NCBI RefSeq assembly: GCF_002968835.1
Contig: NZ_PKQK01000001.1
Span: forward strand, 2,046,001-2,110,000
Source of the DNA: Paenibacillus sp. PCH8
GTDB taxonomy: Bacteria; Bacillota; Bacilli; Paenibacillales; Paenibacillaceae
Length of the DNA: 64,000 bases
Direction of reading: 5' to 3'
The translations under genes were made by a program, and so were the position numbers. Position 1 is the stretch's first letter. The number at the start of each line of letters is the position of its first letter. This document shows positions 54,642 through 64,000 of this stretch, piece by piece. Below the pieces are notes generated by a model. That model was given only the letters and a program-made list of their open reading frames with translations. It had not been told where the DNA came from and did not search any database.

Positions 54642-55334
54642 ATGGCTAAACACGGTAAAAAATACCTGGAAGCTGCTAAGCTGATTGACAGCGAAGCAAC
54701 TTACGAGCCTTCAGAAGCTGTAGAGCTTGTGAAAAAGGCAGCCACTGCAAAATTCGATGAAACCATCGAAGCAGCAGTTCGTTTGGGTGTAGACCCTCGT
54801 AAGCAAGACCAGGCTGTACGTGGTGTTGTTGTCTTGCCACACGGCACAGGTAAAACACAACGCGTATTGGTATTTGCAAAAGGTGACAAAGCGAAAGAAG
54901 CGGAAGCGGCTGGCGCGGACTATGTTGGTGATGCAGACATGATCAACAAAATCCAACAAGGCTGGTTCGAGTTCGACGTCTGCGTAGCGACGCCAGATAT
55001 GATGAGTGAAGTAGGTAAATTGGGCCGACTGCTCGGCGGTAAAGGTCTGATGCCTAACCCTAAAGCCGGAACGGTAACTTTCGATGTAACTAAGGCTGTT
55101 CAAGAAATTAAAGCCGGTAAAATCGAATATCGTCTGGATCGTGCAGGTCAAATTCATGCACCGATCGGTAAAGCTTCTTTCTCTTCTGAGCAACTAAATG
55201 AGAACTTTAAAGCTCTCATGGAAGCTTTGAATCGTGCTAAACCGGCGGCAGCAAAAGGTGTTTATCTGAAGAATGTTAGTCTTTCTTCCACGATGGGCCC
55301 TGGCGCACGCGTGAACGCAGCAGCTTTTAGATAA
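54642..55334 (+). CDS. rplA: 50S ribosomal protein L1
   Basis: L1 forms the mobile stalk near the ribosomal exit site and often represses its own operon. The 230-residue protein shows [75 protein letters not shown] and the C-terminal [31 protein letters not shown] precedes ATG. It follows rplK with a leader motif in between. Confidence 0.98.
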   Translation: MAKHGKKYLEAAKLIDSEATYEPSEAVELVKKAATAKFDETIEAAVRLGVDPRKQDQAVRGVVVLPHGTGKTQRVLVFAKGDKAKEAEAAGADYVGDADMINKIQQGWFEFDVCVATPDMMSEVGKLGRLLGGKGLMPNPKAGTVTFDVTKAVQEIKAGKIEYRLDRAGQIHAPIGKASFSSEQLNENFKALMEALNRAKPAAAKGVYLKNVSLSSTMGPGARVNAAAFR

Positions 55335-55341
55335 TTTTTTC

Positions 55342-55370
55342 TTGACAGGTTTGACCTGTTTTGATAAGAT
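55342..55370 (+). promoter_or_regulatory. rplJ-rplL promoter
   Basis: A perfect TTGACA (55342-55347), 17-base spacer, TAAGAT (55365-55370), the same boxes as the proximal rrn promoter. Confidence 0.8.
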
Positions 55371-55377
55371 ATAAAAG

Positions 55378-55545
55378 TTGTGAGTCCGAGCGACTGACCG
55401 TTGACATTTGAATATGCTTGCCGTAGACAGTAGGTGCCATTTGGCTTAATTTCCTGCCGAGGTGTGATTATAGAACTTAGAACGATGCAAATCGGTTGTG
55501 AGTATATATCAAGCCTTCGTGATTCTACGGAGGCTTTTCTTAATG
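55378..55545 (+). promoter_or_regulatory. L10 leader with attenuator
   Basis: The transcribed leader matches the L10 leader layout: GCCGTAGACAGTAGGTGCC ... CCTGCCGAGGTGTGATTAT (around 55422-55470) forms the L10(L12)4-binding fold. The 3' part holds a terminator: AAGCCTTCGT (55511-55520) pairs with ACGGAGGCTT (55527-55536), followed by TTCTT. Excess L10 would favour termination. Confidence 0.75.
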
Positions 55546-55573
55546 GGATAAATTTGATCAGGAGGTGTACAGT

Positions 55574-56077
55574 TTGGCAAATGCAAAAGTGATTCAAGCA
55601 AAACAAGAGTCCGTTGATGCAGTAACAGCAAAATTGCGCGAGAGCGTTACGACCGTTGTTGTTGACTATCGTGGATTGAACGTTGCTCAAGTAACTGAGC
55701 TGCGTAAGCAGCTTCGTGAAGCTGGAATCGAATTCCAAGTGCTGAAAAACTCGTTGCTTCGCCGCGCAGCAGCAGCAGCAGAACTGACAGAACTCAATGA
55801 AGTACTGACAGGTCCTACTGCAATTGCGTTTAGCGTAGATGACGTTGTAGCTCCAGCCAAAATTCTGAACGACTTCGCGAAAAAGAACGATGCACTTGAA
55901 TTGAAAGGTGCAGTTGTTGAAGGTCGCGTAATCGGAGTAGAAGAAGTTAAGGCGTTGGCAGAACTGCCATCCCGCGATGGACTCCTCTCCATGCTCCTCA
56001 GTGTGCTTCAAGCGCCAGTGCGCAACTTCGCGCTTGCGGTTAAAGCTGTTGCAGAGAAAGAAGAACAAGGCGCGTAA
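55574..56077 (+). CDS. rplJ: 50S ribosomal protein L10
   Basis: L10 anchors L7/L12 in the stalk. The 167-residue protein begins [20 protein letters not shown] and has [40 protein letters not shown]. The TTG start lies seven bases after AGGAGGTG (55560-55567); a GTG at 55565 overlaps the ribosome binding site and is not used. The leader upstream controls expression. Confidence 0.96.
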   Translation: MANAKVIQAKQESVDAVTAKLRESVTTVVVDYRGLNVAQVTELRKQLREAGIEFQVLKNSLLRRAAAAAELTELNEVLTGPTAIAFSVDDVVAPAKILNDFAKKNDALELKGAVVEGRVIGVEEVKALAELPSRDGLLSMLLSVLQAPVRNFALAVKAVAEKEEQGA

Positions 56078-56150
56078 GCAACTTGATCTGAATGCTGCTT
56101 AGGTGGCGAATGAATTACAAAAAAATAATATTATATATGGAGGTTCACTC

Positions 56151-56510
56151 ATGAGTAAAGAGCAAATCTTGGAAGCAATCAAAGGCATGACTGTACTGGA
56201 ATTGAACGATCTTGTTAAAGCAATCGAAGAAGAATTCGGCGTAACTGCTGCAGCTCCAGTAGCTGCTGCAGGTGCAGGCCCAGCTGCTGAAGCTGAGCAA
56301 TCCGAGTTTGACGTAATCTTGACTAGCGCTGGTGCTTCCAAAATCAACGTTATCAAAGCAGTTCGCGAAATCACAGGTCTTGGCTTGAAAGAAGCAAAAG
56401 AACTGGTTGACAACGCTCCAAAAGCTTTGAAAGAAAAAGTTGCTAAAGAAGAAGCAGAAGCGGTTAAAGCTAAGCTTGAAGAAGCAGGCGCTTCGGTCGA
56501 AGTTAAATAA
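56151..56510 (+). CDS. rplL: 50S ribosomal protein L7/L12
   Basis: L7/L12 is the multi-copy stalk protein that recruits translation factors. The 119-residue protein has the N-terminal dimer domain ([30 protein letters not shown]), an Ala-rich hinge, and [35 protein letters not shown] 56151 follows TATGGAGGTTCACTC; the 16 in-frame codons upstream are not conserved. Confidence 0.98.
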   Translation: MSKEQILEAIKGMTVLELNDLVKAIEEEFGVTAAAPVAAAGAGPAAEAEQSEFDVILTSAGASKINVIKAVREITGLGLKEAKELVDNAPKALKEKVAKEEAEAVKAKLEEAGASVEVK

Positions 56511-56540
56511 TTTAGCTTATACAAGCTGAATGAACAAAAC

Positions 56541-56576
56541 AACAAACCCCTTGACTTATATCAAGGGGTTTGTTGC
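56541..56576 (+). terminator. Terminator after rplL
   Basis: A perfect 14-bp stem joins AACAAACCCCTTGA (56541-56554) with TCAAGGGGTTTGTT (56561-56574), followed by GCTG. Without a long T run it may be a partial terminator that lets some reads pass. Confidence 0.8.
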
Positions 56577-56606
56577 TGTAATTGTATATGGAAAGTGAGT
56601 GAGGAC

Positions 56607-57218
56607 ATGTCCAATCATTATTATTCGGACAAACCGCAAGTAGCACATGATCGCAAAGCAACTGAAGCGGTTCTTCGCGGATTCAGTCTGCGACTCATGA
56701 CGGACGCCGGTGTATTTTCCAAAAACGGAATCGATTATGGCAGCAGAGTATTGATTGATGCGATAGAGTTACCATCAGGAGCTCATGTTCTCGATGTGGG
56801 GTGTGGGTACGGGCCAATGGGCCTTACGGCAGCCAAACTTGTACCGGATGGACATGTCACCATGATCGATATCAATGAGAGAGCCGTTGAACTTTCCAGG
56901 GAAAACGCAAAAGCGAACGGGATCAGTAATGTTACGGTATTACAAAGTAATCTACTGACTGAAGTAAAAAAGCAAGATTTTGACGTTATACTGACCAATC
57001 CACCTATACGGGCTGGGAAAGAAACGGTTCATGCTATTTTCGAACAGGCACATCGTCATTTGAAGGCGGGCGGTTCGTTGTGGATTGTCATTCAGAAGAA
57101 GCAAGGGGCCCCATCGGCGAAAGCGAAATTGGAATCCTTGTTTGCACGAGTGGAAGAAGTGACGAAGGATAAAGGCTATCGGATTTTCAAAGCGGTGAAA
57201 GCGGTAGAAGTTATCTAG
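56607..57218 (+). CDS. Class I SAM-dependent methyltransferase (RsmC-like, YbxB type)
   Basis: A 203-residue methyltransferase with SAM motif I VLDVGCGYGPMGLTAA, VTMIDINERAVELSRENA, and the catalytic TNPPIRAGKETVHAIF (NPPF-like, with I for F). The family modifies guanine in 16S rRNA. ATG 56607 follows GTGAGTGAGGAC. It lies between rplL and rpoB as YbxB does in Bacillus. The exact target base is inferred only. Confidence 0.9.
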   Translation: MSNHYYSDKPQVAHDRKATEAVLRGFSLRLMTDAGVFSKNGIDYGSRVLIDAIELPSGAHVLDVGCGYGPMGLTAAKLVPDGHVTMIDINERAVELSRENAKANGISNVTVLQSNLLTEVKKQDFDVILTNPPIRAGKETVHAIFEQAHRHLKAGGSLWIVIQKKQGAPSAKAKLESLFARVEEVTKDKGYRIFKAVKAVEVI

Positions 57219-57278
57219 TATAAGCTAATTTCGAATTTGTAAAGTAAGCAGGGGTTCGTTTTTTTTGCAATAGGACTA

Positions 57279-57307
57279 TTGACTTGAAAATCAGGCCGTG
57301 GTATTAT
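57279..57307 (+). promoter_or_regulatory. rpoB promoter
   Basis: TTGACT (57279-57284), 17-base spacer, TATTAT (57302-57307). It would give rpoBC a transcript separate from rplJL. Confidence 0.7.
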
Positions 57308-57372
57308 TGTGAAATGTCAGTATTAAGATGCCCTATTTGGCTTTAGCTAACTAAAAATGTCAAGCTTTTTTT

Positions 57373-57407
57373 ACGCCGAACGGGCTTATTATGCCTACGT
57401 TTGGCGT
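57373..57407 (+). promoter_or_regulatory. Hairpin in the rpoB leader
   Basis: ACGCCGAACG (57373-57382) pairs with CGTTTGGCGT (57398-57407) through two G-U pairs, with an inner GGC/GCC. It lies some 215 bases before the rpoB start in an otherwise gene-free leader. It lacks a T run on the 3' side. Confidence 0.45.
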
Positions 57408-57622
57408 ATAATATGTACATTTTGGGCAAACTGGGGATAAGAATGTTTTGGAAAGACATCCGCCGATCAAAGTTGCTCTTTTTTCGAACGACATTTCGAG
57501 TAAGGGCTTTTCTTTATTTGTGGATGCATTGTTTTGCTCTGTATGTGTATCATTATAAGGTTACAAACAGAGGTTCGCAACGAAATTTTTAAAGTGAGTA
57601 GACATTGAGGGGTGAGTTTAAG

Positions 57623-60600
57623 TTGGCAGGACATCTTGTTCAATATGGTCGACGCACTCGGCGCAGTTATGCACGAATTAACGAGATACTCGAAGTTCCG
57701 AACCTGATTGAAATCCAACAAAAATCTTATGATTGGTTTTTGGAGGAAGGGTTGCGCGAAATGTTCCAGGATATCTCGCCGATCCAGGATTTCACGGGTA
57801 ACTTGATTTTGGAATTTATCGATTATAGTCTCGGTGAACCGAAGTATACAGTAGACGACGCGAAAGAGCGCGACGTTACTTATGCAGCACCACTTCGGGT
57901 CAAAGTCCGGCTCATTAATAAGGAAACCGGCGAAGTCAAAGAGCAGGAAGTATTTATGGGAGATTTCCCGCTGATGACCAACACGGGCACATTTATTATT
58001 AATGGTGCGGAACGGGTTATTGTCAGCCAGTTGGTTCGCTCTCCTAGCGTTTACTTCAGTACTAAAGTAGATAAAAATGCCAAAAAAACGTATACCGCTA
58101 CAGTTATTCCTAACCGCGGCGCTTGGTTGGAACTGGAGATGGACGCGAAGGATGTTGTATACGTCCGGATCGACCGTACACGTAAAATACCGGTTACGGT
58201 TCTCCTGCGTTCACTTGGTTTTGGCACAGACGCTGAGATTCTGGATCTGCTCGGTAATGACGAATATATCCGCAATACACTGGACAAAGACAACACGGAT
58301 TCTACGGAGAAAGCACTCATTGAGATTTATGAGCGTCTTCGTCCGGGCGAGCCGCCAACGCTTGATAATGCGAAAAGTTTGCTCGTAGCACGTTTCTTTG
58401 ATCCAAAACGTTATGACCTGGCTAATGTAGGTCGTTACAAAATGAATAAAAAACTTCACATCAAGAACCGTTTGTTCAACCAACGTTTGGCTGAGTCTCT
58501 TGTTGATGCTGAAACAGGTGAAATCATCGCTGAAGCGGGTCAAATGGTTGACCGTCGCTTGTTGGATGAAATCATGCCATATCTGGAGAAAAGCGTTGGG
58601 TTCCGCACATATCACGTGGCGAACGGTGTTTTGGATGCCAATGATGTCCCTATGCAAACCATTGATGTGTTCTCACCAACTGAAGATGGTAAAGTGGTCA
58701 AACTGATTGCCAATGGGATTATTGATAAGTCGGTGAAAAACGTGACGCCGGCGGATATCATTTCGTCTATCAGTTACTTCCTTAACCTTCTGCAGGGAAT
58801 TGGTAGCACGGATGATATTGACCATCTGGGTAACCGTCGTTTGCGTTCCGTGGGTGAACTTTTGCAAAACCAGTTCCGTATCGGTTTGTCCCGTATGGAG
58901 CGTGTGGTGCGTGAGAGAATGTCCATTCAGGATGCTAACGTCATTACACCACAGGCATTGATTAACATACGTCCTGTTATTGCATCGATTAAAGAGTTCT
59001 TTGGTAGCTCTCAATTGTCACAGTTTATGGATCAAACGAACCCGCTGGGTGAGTTGACACATAAACGTCGTCTGTCCGCACTCGGACCCGGTGGTTTGAC
59101 GCGTGAGCGCGCAGGTATGGAAGTGCGTGACGTCCATCCATCCCACTATGGCCGGATGTGTCCAATCGAGACACCAGAGGGACCAAACATTGGTTTGATC
59201 AACTCATTGTCTACATTTGCCCGTGTGAATGAATATGGCTTCATTGAAGCTCCTTATCGCTGGGTTGATCCGAAGACAGGTGTTGTAACCAAACAAATTG
59301 ATTATCTGACAGCAGACGAAGAGGACAACTATGTAATCGCTCAAGCGAATGCGAAGTTGAACGAAGATAGTACTTTTGAAGAGGAAGCGATCATTGTACG
59401 TTACAACAAACAGTCGGATAACATCCTTACGATGCCGAGTGAGCGAGTGGACTACATGGACGTATCTCCTAAACAGGTTGTATCCGTCGCTACAGCGCTT
59501 ATCCCGTTCCTTGAAAACGATGACTCCAACCGTGCACTCATGGGATCAAACATGCAACGTCAGGCGGTTCCACTTTTGATTCCTAAAGCACCACTTGTGG
59601 GAACAGGTATGGAACACAAAGCTGCAAAAGATTCCGGTGTATGTATTGTCTCCGATTACGACGGAATTATTGAGCGTTCTTCTGCGAACGAGATTTGGGT
59701 CCGTCGTATTGAAGAGGTGGACGGTCAGGAAGTCAAAGGCGACATCGTTAAATATAAATTACACAAATTTATGCGTTCGAACCAAGGAACATGCATTAAC
59801 CAGCGTCCGATTGTCAAAAGAGGTACTCTTGTCAAAGCTGGAGATATCCTTGCTGACGGTCCTTCAACGGAAATGGGTGAATTGGCATTGGGACGTAACG
59901 TCGTTGTTGCCTTCATGACTTGGGAAGGTTATAACTACGAGGATGCCATTCTGCTTAGTGAGAAACTCGTTAAGGAAGATGTATACACATCCATCCATAT
60001 CGAGGAGTATGAGTCGGAAGCTCGTGATACCAAGCTCGGACCTGAAGAGATTACACGCGATATCCCTAACGTTGGGGAAGAAGCGCTCCGTAACCTTGAT
60101 GAGCGTGGTATTATCCGGATCGGTGCTGAAATCAGTGCTGGCGACATTTTAGTTGGTAAAGTAACACCTAAAGGCGTTACGGAACTGACGGCAGAAGAAC
60201 GTCTCTTGCATGCGATTTTTGGTGAGAAAGCACGTGAAGTACGTGATACTTCCTTGCGTGTACCTCACGGAACTGACGGTATCGTAGTAGACGTTAAAGT
60301 GTTTACTCGTGAAAACGGTGATGAACTGCCTCCAGGTGTTAACCAACTCGTTCGTGTCTATATCGCTCAAAAACGGAAAATTTCCGAGGGTGATAAAATG
60401 GCTGGACGTCATGGTAACAAAGGGGTCGTGGCCCGGATCTTGCCGGAAGAAGACATGCCTTTCCTGCCAGACGGTACTCCGGTTCAAATCGTTCTTAACC
60501 CGCTGGGCGTACCTTCCCGGATGAACATCGGTCAAGTGCTTGAGGTTCACTTGGGTATGGCAGCCATGCAACTTGGTATTCACGTAGCTACCCCTGTATT

Positions 60601-61168
60601 CGACGGAGCGAAGGAGTATGATGTCTTCGATACGATGGAAGAAGCGGGCATGCAACGTAACGGTAAAACTATTTTGTATGATGGACGTACGGGTGAAGAA
60701 TTTGAACGTGAAGTTACTGTGGGTGTCATGCACATGATCAAATTGGCACACATGGTTGATGATAAAATCCATGCCCGTTCCACAGGTCCTTACTCACTTG
60801 TTACGCAACAGCCGTTGGGTGGTAAAGCCCAATTCGGTGGACAGCGTTTCGGGGAAATGGAAGTATGGGCGCTTGAGGCATACGGTGCTGCTTATACCCT
60901 GCAAGAAATCTTGACCGTTAAGTCCGATGATGTTGTTGGTCGGGTGAAAACGTATGAGTCCATCGTCAAAGGTGAGAATGTTCCGGAACCTGGCGTTCCT
61001 GAGTCATTCAAAGTATTGATCAAAGAGCTGCAAAGCTTGGGTATGGACGTTAAGATTTTGAGTGAAGATGAGCAAGAGATTGAAATGAGAGAAATGGACG
61101 ATGAAGAAGACGCTGCGAGCGATAAGCTCAGCCTCAACCTTGAGGGTACAGAGGTCGGAGCTGAATAA
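57623..61168 (+). CDS. rpoB: DNA-directed RNA polymerase subunit beta
   Basis: The beta subunit forms the catalytic pocket with beta prime. The 1181-residue protein begins [21 protein letters not shown] and runs to an acidic tail. The rifampicin region around residues 462-490 ([20 protein letters not shown]) has the drug-sensitive residues of Bacillus. [20 protein letters not shown] and [17 protein letters not shown] are typical. The TTG start follows GAGGGGTGAGTTTAAG, as in Bacillus where rpoB also starts with TTG; TTG 57605 lies before the ribosome binding site. Confidence 0.97.
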   Translation: MAGHLVQYGRRTRRSYARINEILEVPNLIEIQQKSYDWFLEEGLREMFQDISPIQDFTGNLILEFIDYSLGEPKYTVDDAKERDVTYAAPLRVKVRLINKETGEVKEQEVFMGDFPLMTNTGTFIINGAERVIVSQLVRSPSVYFSTKVDKNAKKTYTATVIPNRGAWLELEMDAKDVVYVRIDRTRKIPVTVLLRSLGFGTDAEILDLLGNDEYIRNTLDKDNTDSTEKALIEIYERLRPGEPPTLDNAKSLLVARFFDPKRYDLANVGRYKMNKKLHIKNRLFNQRLAESLVDAETGEIIAEAGQMVDRRLLDEIMPYLEKSVGFRTYHVANGVLDANDVPMQTIDVFSPTEDGKVVKLIANGIIDKSVKNVTPADIISSISYFLNLLQGIGSTDDIDHLGNRRLRSVGELLQNQFRIGLSRMERVVRERMSIQDANVITPQALINIRPVIASIKEFFGSSQLSQFMDQTNPLGELTHKRRLSALGPGGLTRERAGMEVRDVHPSHYGRMCPIETPEGPNIGLINSLSTFARVNEYGFIEAPYRWVDPKTGVVTKQIDYLTADEEDNYVIAQANAKLNEDSTFEEEAIIVRYNKQSDNILTMPSERVDYMDVSPKQVVSVATALIPFLENDDSNRALMGSNMQRQAVPLLIPKAPLVGTGMEHKAAKDSGVCIVSDYDGIIERSSANEIWVRRIEEVDGQEVKGDIVKYKLHKFMRSNQGTCINQRPIVKRGTLVKAGDILADGPSTEMGELALGRNVVVAFMTWEGYNYEDAILLSEKLVKEDVYTSIHIEEYESEARDTKLGPEEITRDIPNVGEEALRNLDERGIIRIGAEISAGDILVGKVTPKGVTELTAEERLLHAIFGEKAREVRDTSLRVPHGTDGIVVDVKVFTRENGDELPPGVNQLVRVYIAQKRKISEGDKMAGRHGNKGVVARILPEEDMPFLPDGTPVQIVLNPLGVPSRMNIGQVLEVHLGMAAMQLGIHVATPVFDGAKEYDVFDTMEEAGMQRNGKTILYDGRTGEEFEREVTVGVMHMIKLAHMVDDKIHARSTGPYSLVTQQPLGGKAQFGGQRFGEMEVWALEAYGAAYTLQEILTVKSDDVVGRVKTYESIVKGENVPEPGVPESFKVLIKELQSLGMDVKILSEDEQEIEMREMDDEEDAASDKLSLNLEGTEVGAE

Positions 61169-61217
61169 CAGCTCCGAGCGCATGATGACCGGCGTTTTTC
61201 ATCAGGCTCGCGTCTTA

Positions 61218-61235
61218 CTCCGGCTTCGGCCGGAG
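61218..61235 (+). promoter_or_regulatory. TTCG tetraloop hairpin between rpoB and rpoC
   Basis: CTCCGGC-TTCG-GCCGGAG, a perfect 7-bp stem. There is no T run, so it is more likely an mRNA stability or processing element than a terminator. Confidence 0.5.
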
Positions 61236-61280
61236 AGGGCGTAACCTAGAATACAGGAATTGGTTAAGGAGGGTTGCTCC

Positions 61281-64000
<2,720 letters not shown>

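Noticed and set aside
57401..57592. 63-codon frame in the rpoB leader
   Set aside because: No clear ribosome binding site and biased, unlikely composition; more likely untranslated leader.

Overview
The window is a stretch of a Paenibacillus-type Bacillales chromosome. The evidence is low-GC Gram-positive gene order (ctsR-mcsA-mcsB-clpC-radA-disA, then ispD-ispF-gltX-cysE-cysS-mrnC-rlmB-rae1-sigH-rpmG-secE-nusG-rplKAJL-rpoB-rpoC), a heptaprenylglyceryl-phosphate synthase gene (pcrB), SigH, strong AGGAGG ribosome binding sites, several TTG starts, a T-box leader and a Bacillales-like 16S rRNA. Species is not resolvable by eye. Almost every gene is on the + strand; only the molybdopterin oxidoreductase and one small Cys-containing protein are on the - strand.

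Layout. 1-4.4 kb: 3' half of uvrB, a hairpin-rich intergenic element, and uvrA (nucleotide excision repair). 4.7-8.3 kb: a small membrane protein, an HtrA-like serine protease and a secreted protein with a copper-amine-oxidase-N (stalk) domain. 8.5-14.9 kb: a U32 peptidase-family protein and a SWIM/SNF2 helicase. 15-18.6 kb: galU, then rmlC-rmlB-rmlD for dTDP-rhamnose without rmlA. 18.8-25.4 kb: a glycerophosphodiesterase-like protein, pcrB, an intergenic repeat cluster, pcrA carrying an apparent one-base frameshift, and ligA. 25.6-26.9 kb (-): a membrane/Tat molybdopterin oxidoreductase. 27-33 kb: a complete rrn operon (tandem promoters, 16S, one tRNA-Ala, 23S, 5S, terminator). 33-43 kb: an Eis-like acetyltransferase, the CtsR-controlled protein quality control operon, radA, disA and pssA. 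43-64 kb: a small conserved protein, a PIN/TRAM protein, the isoprenoid/aminoacyl-tRNA/cysteine block behind a cysteine-type T-box, RNA processing genes, sigH, and the ribosomal protein/RNA polymerase block ending inside rpoC.

The genes are mainly housekeeping: DNA repair (uvrBA, pcrA, ligA, radA, disA), protein quality control (clpC, mcsAB, htrA), rRNA and translation, transcription, and precursor supply for isoprenoids, cysteine and envelope sugars and lipids. I find no prophage, insertion sequence, CRISPR array, toxin system or defence island. The most unusual signals are the multi-branched inverted-repeat element before uvrA, the intergenic repeat before pcrA, the pcrA frameshift, the Tat-motif fusion oxidoreductase, and repeated L1-stalk-like leaders before rplK and rplA. 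None amounts to a clearly new multi-gene system.
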